A DNA stretch of 64,000 nucleotides from an uncultured Oscillospiraceae bacterium (GTDB lineage: Bacteria > Bacillota > Clostridia > Oscillospirales > Oscillospiraceae). The notes under the pieces were generated by a model. The model did no database searches. It was not told where the DNA came from and was given only the letters and a program-made list of their open reading frames with translations. The stretch is from contig CAJUQS010000164.1 in NCBI GenBank assembly GCA_910588365.1, positions 32,158 through 96,157 on the forward strand, given 5' to 3'. Positions 20,979-29,659 of this stretch are shown here, one piece after another. How positions within the stretch are numbered: position 1 is the first letter of the stretch; every line of letters starts with the position of its first letter. A program made the translations under genes and the position numbers.

Positions 20979-21823
20979 AAACATTCTGGAAAAGCGCCCT
21001 CTTGTTCTGTATAGTATCCCTCTTGTTGGCCGGAACGGCCCTGGCGGACAGCGGGCCCAAGCCCCAGCTTGTGGTGAAGGTGCTCAACGGCCCGGAAGAG
21101 CCCTACTACCTGGACCTCCTGGCGGAGGGCGGGGGCGGAAACGGGCTGAGCCAGGAGGAGCGAAACGCCCTGGACCAGGACATGCTCTCCGCCCTCCTCG
21201 CGGCGGTGCCGGAGGGGTGGCACGCCTGTGTGACAGAGGGTACCGGCGTTCCCATCTGGGGGGAGCTGACCAGCGAGGACGGGGTCCATACCTTCGGCTA
21301 CGTGGGTGTACCGGAGACTTACCGCATCCTGGTGGTCACCCGGTCCGGGGAGACGTGGGTGTCCGAGACCCTGGAGCGGAAGGTGCTCCAATCCTCCGTT
21401 GCCCTGGACTGGACGGCGAAGACCGTCGAGGTTCCGCCGGTGTGGGCGGGGTACGTGCTGCAATTTCTGGCCACGCTCCTGCCTACGCTCCTCGCCGAGG
21501 GCATCCTCCTGCTGGCCTTCCGGTTTGACTGGAAAACAAACTGGCGGCCCTTCCTGCTTGTGAACCTGGTGACCCAGGGGGCTTTGGCGGTGTTCATGAG
21601 CTTCCACATCGTCCGGGACGGCTTTGGCTGGTGGTTCCTCATCCTGCTGGTCCCGGCGGAGCTGGTCATCGCACTGGTGGAGGCCGGGCTCTACTGCAAG
21701 CTCCTCCAGGGCCGGTCCAGGGCCCGCTCCTTCGTCTATGGCCTCACGGCCAACGCCATTTCGGCCCTGCTGGGGTGGTACCTGGCAGAGCCGGTGTGGC
21801 GGTGGATCGTTACAATTTGTTGA
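20972..21823 (+). CDS. Exported membrane protein of unknown function
   Basis: 283 aa. A signal peptide (cleavage near ALADSG, residue 26) is followed by an extracytoplasmic region of about 130 residues and four hydrophobic helices in the C-terminal half (about 154-178, 188-210, 214-240 and 252-280). I do not recognise a family. It overlaps the GH3 gene by seven bases (ATGGTGA) and lies 16 bases before the AlaX gene, so the three are probably co-transcribed. A role at the cell envelope is likely from topology only. Confidence 0.7.
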   Translation: MVKTFWKSALLFCIVSLLLAGTALADSGPKPQLVVKVLNGPEEPYYLDLLAEGGGGNGLSQEERNALDQDMLSALLAAVPEGWHACVTEGTGVPIWGELTSEDGVHTFGYVGVPETYRILVVTRSGETWVSETLERKVLQSSVALDWTAKTVEVPPVWAGYVLQFLATLLPTLLAEGILLLAFRFDWKTNWRPFLLVNLVTQGALAVFMSFHIVRDGFGWWFLILLVPAELVIALVEAGLYCKLLQGRSRARSFVYGLTANAISALLGWYLAEPVWRWIVTIC

Positions 21824-21839
21824 TAAAGGACGTTCGATC

Positions 21840-22997
21840 ATGACAGAAAAGCTATACTACAACGACCCCTTCTGCAAAACCTTCACCGCTACGATCCTCT
21901 CCTGTACCCGGGAGAAAAGCGGCTATGCCGTCACCCTGGACCGCACCGCCTTCTACCCCGAGGGCGGCGGCCAGCCGGCGGACCACGGCGTCCTGGGCGG
22001 CGCCTCCGTCACCGATACCCGGGAGAAGGACGGGGAGATCCTCCACTTCTGCGACAGGCCTCTCCCGGTAGGAGAGGCTGTGGAGGGTGAAATTGACTGG
22101 TCCCGCCGTTTTGACTTTATGCAGCAGCACAGCGGCGAGCACATCGTCAGCGGCATCCTGTGCGGAAAATTCCACTGTGACAATGTGGGCTTTCACATCG
22201 GACACGATCTGGTGACCATCGATTTCAACGCCCGGCTGACGCCGGAGGACGTGCTGGAGGTGGAGCGGCTGGCCAACCGGTACGTCTGGGAGGACCATCC
22301 CATCGACATCTCCTTTCCGTCCCCAGACCAGCTGGAGGCTCTGGACTACCGCAGCAAGAAGGCCCTTACCGGTCAGGTCCGCATTGTCGCCTGGCCGGGA
22401 GCGGACTGCTGCGCCTGCTGCGGCACCCACGTCCGCTCCAGCGGTCAGGTGGGCATGATCAAGCTCGTCTCGTGCCAGAACTTCCGGGAGGGTGTGCGCA
22501 TTGAGCTGGCCGCCGGAGGCCGCGCCCTGGACTGGTCCAACCGGATCTCCCGCCAGAACACCCTGGTATCCCAGCTCCTCTCCGCCAAGCCCGACGCCAC
22601 CGCCGCCGCGGTGGAGCGGCTGCAGAAGGAGCTCCACGCCCTCCATGGCCGCGTCTCCGCCCTGGAGGAGGAGGACTTTGCCCGCAAGGCCGCCCAGTAC
22701 GCCGGGGCTGGAGACGTGCTTCTGCTGGAGCCCCCCATGTCCCCGGAATCCCTGCGGAAGCTCTGCGGCGCGGTCCAGGCAGGCTGCGGCGGGTGCTGTG
22801 CCGTCTTTGCCGGGGAGGGGGAGAGCTATCAGTACGCCGCCGGCTGTCCGGACCGGGATCTCCGCCCGCTCTGCAAGGAGCTCAATGCCGCCCTGAACGG
22901 CCGGGGCGGCGGCAAGCCCGCCTTCGTCCAGGGCAGCGTCCAGGCGGGCGCGGAGGCGATACGGGGGTTTTTCGGGGGCAGACATCCTTTTTCTTGA
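21840..22997 (+). CDS. Alanyl-tRNA editing protein (AlaX-L type)
   Basis: 385 aa from the ATG at 21840, after AAAGGA; the longer open frame overlaps the previous gene. Related to the C-terminal half of alanyl-tRNA synthetase: an N-terminal second-additional domain with EGGGQPADHG (41-50), zinc ligands His97 and His101 (QQHSGEHI) and Cys193-x3-His197 (CCGTH), then a coiled coil and a DHHA1 domain ending GGGGKP-like. It hydrolyses Ser-tRNA(Ala) or Gly-tRNA(Ala). The synthetase domain is absent. Confidence 0.92.
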   Translation: MTEKLYYNDPFCKTFTATILSCTREKSGYAVTLDRTAFYPEGGGQPADHGVLGGASVTDTREKDGEILHFCDRPLPVGEAVEGEIDWSRRFDFMQQHSGEHIVSGILCGKFHCDNVGFHIGHDLVTIDFNARLTPEDVLEVERLANRYVWEDHPIDISFPSPDQLEALDYRSKKALTGQVRIVAWPGADCCACCGTHVRSSGQVGMIKLVSCQNFREGVRIELAAGGRALDWSNRISRQNTLVSQLLSAKPDATAAAVERLQKELHALHGRVSALEEEDFARKAAQYAGAGDVLLLEPPMSPESLRKLCGAVQAGCGGCCAVFAGEGESYQYAAGCPDRDLRPLCKELNAALNGRGGGKPAFVQGSVQAGAEAIRGFFGGRHPFS

Positions 22998-23046
22998 AAG
23001 AAAAAAGGATCAAAAAGAACTTTTTGGCGAAACGATGTTTCGCCTG
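22984..23046. repeat. Composite AT-rich palindromic repeat, copy 1
   Basis: ATCCTTTTTCTT/AAGAAAAAAGGAT hairpin, then CAAAAAGAACTTTTT and the palindrome GGCGAAAC...GTTTCGCC. It starts inside the last codons of the AlaX gene and may act as its terminator. Confidence 0.75.
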
Positions 23047-23085
23047 TGATTGATAATGAATAGAATTTATTAGGGTAAAAATAAC

Positions 23086-23451
23086 ATGAAGTATTTACAA
23101 CAGGCGGTGATCATCGCCGCCATTACCGTTGTTTCGGAGCTTTTGAAGTATTTGATTCCGCTGCCCATTCCCGCCAGCATCTATGGGCTGATCATTTTGT
23201 TTGCCCTGCTGAAGTCCGGCGCTCTGAAGCTCAGCCAGATTGAGGATGTGGGCGGCCTGCTGCTGGAGCTGATGCCCCTGCTCCTGGTGCCGGCCTCGGT
23301 CAGCTTTCTCACTGCGCTGGATTCCATCCAGGACATGCTTCTGCCGGTGCTTATCATGGGGCTTCTGGGCACCCTGGCGGTTATGGCGGTCACGGGACGT
23401 GTCTCACAGTGGATGATCCGCCGGAGGAAGGGGGGAGAGGTCCATGACTGA
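23086..23451 (+). CDS. lrgA: LrgA/CidA family holin-like protein
   Basis: 121 aa with four hydrophobic helices, and the family motif LKYLIPLPIPASIYGLIILF near the N-terminus. LrgA/CidA proteins act with LrgB in control of autolysis or in export of small organic acids. It overlaps lrgB by eight bases. No LytSR regulator is nearby. Confidence 0.9.
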   Translation: MKYLQQAVIIAAITVVSELLKYLIPLPIPASIYGLIILFALLKSGALKLSQIEDVGGLLLELMPLLLVPASVSFLTALDSIQDMLLPVLIMGLLGTLAVMAVTGRVSQWMIRRRKGGEVHD

Positions 23452-24142
23452 TTTTTTCAGGTCCTCCGCCTGCTTTGGCTTGTTTCTCTCCCTGGGGAGC
23501 TTCCAGCTGGCCCGGTTCATCAACCGCCGCTTTGGCCGGGAGGTATGTAATCCGCTGCTCTTCGCCACGATTTTCTGCGGCGCGGTTCTCCTGCTGACCG
23601 GCACAGACTATCAGGTATATTATGACAGCGGCGCGGATATCCTGGAGTTTCTTCTGACGCCCGCTACCATCTGTCTGGCCATCCCCCTCTACCGCCAGTT
23701 CGCCCTGATGAAGCAGAACGCCGGCGCGGTGCTGGCCGGCTGCGCCGCCGGTGTCGCGGCCCACATGCTGGGCTGTATTCTGATGCTGGTGATTTTCCGC
23801 ATGGAGGGACCTGAGTACATCACGCTGCTGCCCAAGTCCATTACAACCGCCATCGGCAAGGGGCTCAGCGAGGAGCTGGGCGGCTATCCCGCCATCACTA
23901 TGGCGACGATTATGGTTACAGGGCTCTTTGGAGCCGTTGCCGCCCCGGCCTTCCTGAAGCTGTTCCGTGTGACCGATCCCCTGGCCCAGGGCCTTGCCAT
24001 CGGCACCTCCTCCCATGCCGCCGGTACCTCCCGTGCCGTGGAGCTGGGGGATATCCAGGGCGCCGCCAGCTCTCTGGCCATCGTTGTCACCGGACTGCTC
24101 ACCGTTGCGGCCGCGCCGCTGTGCGCGATGCTGGCCGGGTAG
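23444..24142 (+). CDS. lrgB: LrgB family membrane protein
   Basis: 232 aa, about seven TM helices. The family hallmarks LTPATICLAIPLYRQ and the conserved stretch LPKSITTAIG, then GTSSHAAGTSRAVELG, are present. Partner of LrgA and co-translated with it. Confidence 0.92.
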   Translation: MTDFFRSSACFGLFLSLGSFQLARFINRRFGREVCNPLLFATIFCGAVLLLTGTDYQVYYDSGADILEFLLTPATICLAIPLYRQFALMKQNAGAVLAGCAAGVAAHMLGCILMLVIFRMEGPEYITLLPKSITTAIGKGLSEELGGYPAITMATIMVTGLFGAVAAPAFLKLFRVTDPLAQGLAIGTSSHAAGTSRAVELGDIQGAASSLAIVVTGLLTVAAAPLCAMLAG

Positions 24143-24153
24143 GCCGGGCAGAC

Positions 24154-24215
24154 ATACGTTTCTTTCCTCAGAAGGAAACGTATCAAAAGAAAGATTTTTG
24201 CGGCAGACCTGCGTG
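24154..24215. repeat. Composite palindromic repeat, variant copy
   Basis: ATACGTTTC...GGAAACGTAT hairpin followed by CAAAAGAAAGATTTTTGC. It follows lrgB as copy 1 follows the AlaX gene. Confidence 0.6.
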
Positions 24216-24357
24216 TTGCCTCTGTTTTCTCTGGGGTTCTATTCGGCCGCACGGAGATTTCCGCGTCAATGTAGATGTATTCCAGCCGCAATGCAAAGCA
24301 CCCCTGGGGATTTTCCCCAAGGGTGCTGTTTTATACGAATACCCGGTTAAATATTTT

Positions 24358-24441
24358 AGAACCTGTATTCATAGCCGGGGGATAAGGGCTTGGCGGCAAA
24401 AGAGCCGCCAGGACACGGTCAACGGCTGTGAATACAGGTTT
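24358..24441. repeat. AACCTGTATTCA-type inverted-end element
   Basis: AGAACCTGTATTCATAGCCG at the left, CGGCTGTGAATACAGGTT at the right, and an internal TTGGCGGC...GCCGCCA hairpin. It is the best preserved copy with 14036-14122. Confidence 0.78.
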
Positions 24442-24458
24442 TTAATCAGGTATTCGTA

Positions 24459-24689
24459 CTATTCCTCTGCTTCCTCCGGCAAATCTGCCTCCATGTACAT
24501 GAGCTCTGTTCTCAGAAGCGCGGCTGCCAGCATTTCTAAGATGGATTTTAAAAATTTTTTATCGTGTTCTGAGGGTGGATATTCACTTCCGTCCTTTTTC
24601 AGGATTCTGTTTCCAATCTTTTGTATTGCGATATCGATATCCCCGACAAGACTTGCATACATTTTTCGATGCAGCTCCAGTTCAGTCAT
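24459..24689 (-). CDS. Small hypothetical protein beside an XRE regulator
   Basis: 76 aa from the ATG at 24689, after AAGGGGGAT; an upstream ATG would place the start above the promoter. Acidic C-terminus (EADLPEEAEE) and mainly helical; no family recognised. Base composition is much more AT-rich than its neighbours, suggesting acquisition. Divergent from the XRE gene at 24801. Confidence 0.6.
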   Translation of the reverse strand: MTELELHRKMYASLVGDIDIAIQKIGNRILKKDGSEYPPSEHDKKFLKSILEMLAAALLRTELMYMEADLPEEAEE

Positions 24690-24717
24690 AAATTTATCCC
24701 CCTTTTGTAATACTGTC

Positions 24718-24746
24718 ATTATAGTACTAATTTGCTCTAAAATCAA
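24718..24746 (-). promoter_or_regulatory. Promoter of the small hypothetical gene, with adjacent palindrome
   Basis: Leftward TTGATT (24741-24746), 17 bases, TATAAT (24718-24723). A perfect 12-bp palindrome AGAAAGCTTTCT (24748-24759) touches the -35 and lies between the divergent genes, a candidate operator for the XRE protein. Confidence 0.68.
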
Positions 24747-24800
24747 TAGAAAGCTTTCTTCTATGCTACCGTAAGACAAAAAGTTTTAGGGGGAGGAGCA

Positions 24801-25034
24801 ATGGTAGCAGATATCCGCAGAATGCGGGATTTGCGTGAAGATTCAGATTTAAATCAGACGCAGGTTGCCGAGATTCTTGGTATTTCTCAGACAGTGTACT
24901 CTCGTTATGAACGTGGTGCAACAGAGCTTCCTCTGCGTCATTTGGTGGCACTTTGCAGGTTTTACAATGTATCTGCGGACTATCTTCTGGGTTTTATAAA
25001 CACTCCCAACCCATACCGCATCAAATACAAATAA
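24801..25034 (+). CDS. XRE-family HTH transcriptional regulator
   Basis: 77 aa, consisting of little more than one helix-turn-helix (LNQTQVAEILGISQTVYSRY then ERGATELP, about residues 17-45). A strong GGGGGAGGAG site precedes the ATG at 24801. AT-rich relative to the region. It probably represses itself and the divergent gene. Confidence 0.85.
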   Translation: MVADIRRMRDLREDSDLNQTQVAEILGISQTVYSRYERGATELPLRHLVALCRFYNVSADYLLGFINTPNPYRIKYK

Positions 25035-25202
25035 ACCGCCGGAGTTTTCCACAATCCGGGGGAATTTTGTTGATAGTTTGCCGCACTGTACTCCGGATGT
25101 TCCGCTTGAGTTCATGCTATGGCTAATCGAACGGCAGAGGCTGCGAGTTCTATTATGGTGAATCCCCAGGGAGTGCCGCTCCCTGGGGATTCATGCTGTG
25201 TT

Positions 25203-25309
25203 AGAGTCTGTTTGAAAAATGTCAAAACGCCCAAACGACGGAATTTTTTCCTTGTCCATCGAAAAAATCTCTCGCTTTTGGCCATTCCGCCATTTATCAA
25301 ACAAGCCCT
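25203..25309. repeat. Short element with AGAGTCTGTTTGA-type inverted ends
   Basis: The left end 25203-25221 and the complement of 25291-25309 agree at 15 of 19 positions. The ends resemble those of the 238-bp element near dnaA (AGAGCCTGTTTAA). Confidence 0.5.
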
Positions 25310-25311
25310 AT

Positions 25312-25358
25312 CCTATAAAAAGTTCTTTTTGATTCTTTTTCTTTCAAGAAAAAGAATG
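25312..25358. repeat. Composite AT-rich palindromic repeat, reverse orientation
   Basis: AAAAAGTTCTTTTTGATTC joined to the TTCTTTTTCTT/AAGAAAAAGAA hairpin, directly after the aspS stop codon in the direction of its transcription. Confidence 0.72.
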
Positions 25359-25364
25359 ACTGCC

Positions 25365-27149
25365 TTACGCGTTCTCTTCCTCCACCGCGGTCACAGCGAT
25401 GTGCAGCTCATCCAGCTGCTTTTGCTCGACGAAGGAAGGGGCGCTCATCATGAGGTCCTGGGCGTTCTTGTTCATGGGGAAGGGGATGATCTCACGGATG
25501 GACTCCTCGCCGGCCATGAGCATGACCATGCGGTCCACGCCCGGGGCGATGCCGGCGTGGGGGGGTGCGCCGTAGCAGAAGGCGTTGTACATGGCGGGGA
25601 ACTTGCTCTTCACGTCGTCCTCGCCCAGGCGCACCAGCTGGAAGGCCTTGATCATGATCTCGGGGTCGTGGTTGCGCACCGCGCCGGAGGAGAGCTCCAC
25701 GCCGTTGCACACCAGATCGTACTGGTAGGCGCTGATGGTGAGGGGGTCCACCTCGCCGCGGATGGCTTTGTCCAGGATCTCCGCGCCGCCGTTGGGCATG
25801 GAGAACGGGTTATGGCAGAACTCCAGCTGGCCGCTCTCCTCGCCGATCTCGTACATGGGGAAGTCCACGATCCAGCAGAACTCGTACTTCTCCCTGTCCA
25901 TGTGGTTGGGGCACAGGGCGCCCAGCTTGCTGCGCAGAACGCCGGCGGTCTTCTGGGCCGCACCCTTCTTTCCGGCGGTGAGGCCAACGAAGCAGCCCGG
26001 CTTCAGCCCCAGCTTCTCCACAACCTCATCCTTGTGCTCCGCCACAAACTTGGAGATACCGCCCACCAGCTCGCCCTTCTCGTCCAGGCGGAACCAGTAG
26101 GCTTTGTTGCCGGCCTGGACCTCCACGTCGGCGCACAGCTTGTCAATCTGCTTTCTGGCAGCGGAGAAGTCCGTGACCACGATGGCCTTGACGGTATTGC
26201 CCTGGAAGGGCTCGAAGCCGCAGCCGGAGAGCAGATCCGTGGCGTCCTGGACAGTCAGGTCGATGCGCAGGTCCGGCTTGTCGGAGCCGTAGACCTCCAT
26301 GGCCTCGGCGAAGGGGATGCGCCGGAAGGGGGTGCTGGGGACCGTGTGGTACAGGCCGTACTGGGCGAAGATAGGGGGGAAGACGGCCTCAATGACGGCG
26401 AACACGTCCTCCTGATTGGCAAAGCTCATCTCCATGTCCAGCTGGTAGAACTCGCCGGGGGAGCGGTCGCCTCTGGCGTCCTCGTCCCGGAAGCAGGGGG
26501 CGATCTGGAAGTACCGGTCAAAGCCGGAGGCCATCAGCAGCTGCTTGAACTGCTGAGGGGCCTGGGGCAGGGCGTAGAACTTCCCGGGGTGCTTCCGGGA
26601 GGGCACCAGGTAGTCCCGGGCCCCCTCGGGGGAGGAGACGGTGAGGATGGGGGTGGTGATCTCCATAAAGCCCTGCTCGGTCATGCCCTTGCGGATGGCG
26701 GAGACCACATTGCAGCGGAGGATGATGTTCTTCTTCACATCCGGGTTGCGGAGATCCAGGTAGCGGTACTTCAGGCGGAGGGACTCGTCGGCCTCCCGGC
26801 TGCGGTTCACCTGGAAGGGGAGCTCGTTGTACTGGCACTTGCCCAGTATCTCGATTCGCTCGGGCACCACCTCGATCTCGCCGGTGGGCAGATTCTTGTT
26901 CTTGCTGCTGCGCTCCCGGACGGTGCCCTCCACGGAGATGGTGGACTCCTTGTTGAGGCCGTGGACGATGTTCATCATCTCCTCGGTCTCAATGACTACC
27001 TGGGTGGTGCCGTAGAAGTCCCGGAGGATGACGAAGGCGAAGTTCTGTCCTACCTCCCGGACGTTCTCCATCCAGCCGGAGAGCTTGACCTGCTGTCCCA
27101 CGTGCTCCAGCCGGAGCTCATTGCAGGTATGGGTACGGTTCTGTGTCAT
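25365..27149 (-). CDS. aspS: Aspartyl-tRNA synthetase
   Basis: 594 aa, bacterial type. The N-terminal OB anticodon domain (GWMENVREVGQNFAFVILRD) is followed by the class II core with motif 2 (FRDEDARGDRSPGEFYQLDM) and motif 3 (GIAPGVDRMVMLM), and a GAD insertion in the middle. It charges tRNA(Asp). Last gene of the hisS-aspS unit, expected to respond to the T-box at 30683-30960 (inference). Confidence 0.97.
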   Translation of the reverse strand: MTQNRTHTCNELRLEHVGQQVKLSGWMENVREVGQNFAFVILRDFYGTTQVVIETEEMMNIVHGLNKESTISVEGTVRERSSKNKNLPTGEIEVVPERIEILGKCQYNELPFQVNRSREADESLRLKYRYLDLRNPDVKKNIILRCNVVSAIRKGMTEQGFMEITTPILTVSSPEGARDYLVPSRKHPGKFYALPQAPQQFKQLLMASGFDRYFQIAPCFRDEDARGDRSPGEFYQLDMEMSFANQEDVFAVIEAVFPPIFAQYGLYHTVPSTPFRRIPFAEAMEVYGSDKPDLRIDLTVQDATDLLSGCGFEPFQGNTVKAIVVTDFSAARKQIDKLCADVEVQAGNKAYWFRLDEKGELVGGISKFVAEHKDEVVEKLGLKPGCFVGLTAGKKGAAQKTAGVLRSKLGALCPNHMDREKYEFCWIVDFPMYEIGEESGQLEFCHNPFSMPNGGAEILDKAIRGEVDPLTISAYQYDLVCNGVELSSGAVRNHDPEIMIKAFQLVRLGEDDVKSKFPAMYNAFCYGAPPHAGIAPGVDRMVMLMAGEESIREIIPFPMNKNAQDLMMSAPSFVEQKQLDELHIAVTAVEEENA

Positions 27150-27198
27150 GATGATTCCTCTTTCTTATTATAAAATGTATAATATTAACAGATTTTTA

Positions 27199-27726
27199 CT
27201 ATTTGGAATTGACATTGGGGTCTGCTTCCAGGATATAAGCCAGCACATCCTCCAGCCATTGCTCCTGGTCTGCCGTACTGACGGGCCGGGTGTCTCCCAT
27301 AAACTCCATGTCCAGATCTCCATAGAAGTTATTGAAGTGCAGCAGATATCCGGTAGCGGTGCTGATGTCTGTTACGGGGGCATTTTCAAAGGCCAAGTCT
27401 ATATCCCATCTAAAATCTCCTTCTCTGATTAGGTGCGTCCTGGTTCCTCTGGGAATCCACCAGAAGGGAGAACGTCTGAAGTGACGTCCCTGGAACAGAT
27501 CCAGCAAAGGCGTGAGGCCGTCCTCCGGCGTCAGTGAGATTCTGTTGTACAGCTCGCTGATCTCGTAGGCGGAGTATCCGGCGTAGACTCCTGTACACTT
27601 CTCCAGGTCCAGTCCGGGGCACAGATCCTCAATGGTCAGGGGCCGCGCGTACCACAGGCAGACAGCGGTCGTTATTACAACAAGCAGGGCGGCGAAGCCG
27701 AGAAGAATTCGTCTTTTGTTCTTCAT
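27199..27726 (-). CDS. Membrane-anchored hypothetical protein, paralogue of the next gene
   Basis: 175 aa from the ATG at 27726, eight bases after GGAGG. One N-terminal TM helix (about residues 7-24) ends in CLWYARPLTIEDLCPG, closely resembling CLWYTRPRSFDDLVGE of the gene at 27785. The rest is soluble and probably outside the membrane. No family recognised. It lies between hisS and aspS, where most Firmicutes have nothing. Confidence 0.68.
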   Translation of the reverse strand: MKNKRRILLGFAALLVVITTAVCLWYARPLTIEDLCPGLDLEKCTGVYAGYSAYEISELYNRISLTPEDGLTPLLDLFQGRHFRRSPFWWIPRGTRTHLIREGDFRWDIDLAFENAPVTDISTATGYLLHFNNFYGDLDMEFMGDTRPVSTADQEQWLEDVLAYILEADPNVNSK

Positions 27727-27784
27727 CTGTTTTTCCTCCTTTACCCCTGGGACGGGGCGGCCACCTCTGGCTACACAAAAACAA

Positions 27785-28267
27785 TCAGGAATCAGTTTCC
27801 CACTTCTGTCCATATTCCTTCACAAATGCCAGAATCTTCTCCGCAATGGCTTTATCCTGTGCCCGGGTGAAGATGGTCCTGCCATTGCTCCCAAACTCGG
27901 CTGCCGCTCCCTGATAGGCCGCAGTAAACCACTCATCTTCTCCTGTTGCCGCTGAAATCAAAATTGTAGTCTCTCCGCTTCCGCGTCCTGCACCAAGATT
28001 GGGGAGGGGAAGCAGGCTCCTGAGACTGACCCGGTATTGACAGCTTTGGAGAATCTCTCTCAGTGCACCTGCGGTCTCCCCACGGCCGCCAGAGCTGTCC
28101 AGTTGTAAGGCGCCACTCGGTTCGCTGTCCTTTGTGGCAATCAGGCTGAAGTTCTGAAATTCCCCCTCTCCAACCAGATCATCAAAGCTCCTTGGCCGGG
28201 TATACCATAGACAGAACACGATGATGACCGCCAGCACGGCCAGGGCAATTTTCCGCTTTCTTCTCAC
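27785..28267 (-). CDS. Membrane-anchored hypothetical protein, paralogue of the previous gene
   Basis: 160 aa from GTG at 28267, eight bases after AAGGAG; a GTG three codons upstream overlaps that site. A basic N-terminus and one TM helix (about 7-21) lead to the shared WYxRP motif. The remainder is predicted extracytoplasmic. The two genes look like a tandem duplication that has diverged. 39 bases downstream of hisS. Confidence 0.68.
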   Translation of the reverse strand: MRRKRKIALAVLAVIIVFCLWYTRPRSFDDLVGEGEFQNFSLIATKDSEPSGALQLDSSGGRGETAGALREILQSCQYRVSLRSLLPLPNLGAGRGSGETTILISAATGEDEWFTAAYQGAAAEFGSNGRTIFTRAQDKAIAEKILAFVKEYGQKWETDS

Positions 28268-28306
28268 TGTCCGCACTCCTTTCTGACCGGCAGGGCAGGG
28301 GGGACC

Positions 28307-29659
28307 CTACGCCACGATCACGGGCCCCTCGTTCCTCTTCGCCAGTCCGCCCCGGATCCGCTCCAGGGTCCCCTGGAAATCCAGCTTGGTCTGCTCACCG
28401 GTTTTCATGTCCTTGCAGGCGACAACGCCCTCCTTCACCTCGTCCTCCCCCAGGAAGACCACGTAGGGAACACCTACCTTGTCGGCGTAGTTCATCTTGG
28501 CCTTGAACTTCTTCTGCTCGGTGTAGAGTTGCACCCGCACGCCCTCGTTTCGCAGGCCGGTGGCCAGAGCGATGGCGGGGGAGAGGTCCTCGGTCATGGG
28601 CAGGACGAGCACGTCCGCCGGGGCGGTGTTCTTCTCCTGGCTCAGCATGTTCTGCTCGTTCAGAACATAGAACAGCCGGGTCAGTCCGATGGAGATGCCA
28701 ACGCCGGGGAGTAGTTTATCCGTATAATATTCCGCAAGGTTATCGTACCGCCCGCCGGAGCAGATGGAGCCGATCTCCGGGTGTTCGGTCATAAAGGTCT
28801 CATAGACGGTGCCGGTGTAGTAGTCCAGGCCCCGGGCGATGGTGAGATCCACGGCGAAATTCTCCTCCGGCACGCCGAAGGCGGACAGGTACTTTACTAC
28901 CGTCCCCAGCTCGTCCAGCCCGGTGTCAAAGAGCTCGCTGCGCCCCCGGTAGCCCTCCAGGGCCTCCAGGACCTGCTGGTTGCCGCCCTTGATGGCGATG
29001 AACTTCAGGATCTCCCCGGCGGCCTCCGGGCTGATCCCCAGCTCGCCGGTGAGCAGGGCGGAGACTTTCTCCTCGCCGATCTTGGGCAGCTTATCCACGG
29101 TGCGCATGATGTCCCCGGCCTTATCCGCCAGCCCCAGCATGGTATAGAACCCGTTGAGGATCTTCCGGTTATTGACCCGGATCTGGAACCGCTTCAGGCC
29201 CAGCTTGCTGAAGGTCTGATAGATGATAGCGGGGATTTCGGCCTCGTTGGCGATATCCAGCTTGCCGTCGCCGATGATGTCGATATCGGCCTGATAGAAC
29301 TCCCGGAACCGGCCCCGCTGGGCCCGCTCGCCCCGGTAGACCTTGCCGATCTGGAACCGGCGGAAGGGGAAGGCCAGCTCACTGTAGTGGAGGGCCACAT
29401 ATTTGGCCAGGGGCACGGTGAGATCGAACCGCAGGCTCAGATCGCTGTCACCCTTGGTAAAGCGGTAGATCTGCTTCTCCGTCTCCCCACCGCCCTTGGC
29501 AAGCAGGACCTCACTGGCCTCGATGACGGGGGTGTCCAGGGGGGTGAAGCCATAGAGGGAGTAGGTTTCCCGCAGGGTGGACATGATGGATTCCATCAGC
29601 TGCTGCTGGCGGGGGAGGAGTTCCATGAACCCTGAGAGGGTCCTCGGCTGAACATTCAT
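28307..29659 (-). CDS. hisS: Histidyl-tRNA synthetase
   Basis: 450 aa. Class II synthetase with motif 2 (FQIGKVYRGERAQRGRFREF, then YQADIDIIG), the HisA signature ARGLDYYTGTVYE and SGGRYDNL, and an anticodon-binding C-terminal domain (ADVLVLPM onward). First structural gene downstream of the T-box, though about 1 kb of other sequence lies between. The ribosome site AAGGAGAATC stands before ATG 29659. Confidence 0.97.
   Translation of the reverse strand: MNVQPRTLSGFMELLPRQQQLMESIMSTLRETYSLYGFTPLDTPVIEASEVLLAKGGGETEKQIYRFTKGDSDLSLRFDLTVPLAKYVALHYSELAFPFRRFQIGKVYRGERAQRGRFREFYQADIDIIGDGKLDIANEAEIPAIIYQTFSKLGLKRFQIRVNNRKILNGFYTMLGLADKAGDIMRTVDKLPKIGEEKVSALLTGELGISPEAAGEILKFIAIKGGNQQVLEALEGYRGRSELFDTGLDELGTVVKYLSAFGVPEENFAVDLTIARGLDYYTGTVYETFMTEHPEIGSICSGGRYDNLAEYYTDKLLPGVGISIGLTRLFYVLNEQNMLSQEKNTAPADVLVLPMTEDLSPAIALATGLRNEGVRVQLYTEQKKFKAKMNYADKVGVPYVVFLGEDEVKEGVVACKDMKTGEQTKLDFQGTLERIRGGLAKRNEGPVIVA

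Larger units (their letters stand above)
25035..25364. other. Gene-free stretch with hairpin, inverted-end element and palindromic repeat
   Basis: 330 bases without a plausible gene. It holds a perfect hairpin (about 25160-25192, ATCCCCAGGGAG/CTCCCTGGGGAT), a 107-base element with imperfect inverted ends (25203-25309) and a composite repeat (25312-25358). Confidence 0.6.

Noticed and set aside
22984..23046. AT-rich hairpins first read as simple rho-independent terminators
   Set aside because: The stem is not followed by a clean T-run and the same three-palindrome unit occurs upstream of starts in reverse, so it is better described as a repeat family.
25119..27173. 684-codon rightward open frame opposite aspS
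   Set aside because: Antisense of aspS; its N-terminal part crosses hairpin repeats and no ribosome site precedes it.
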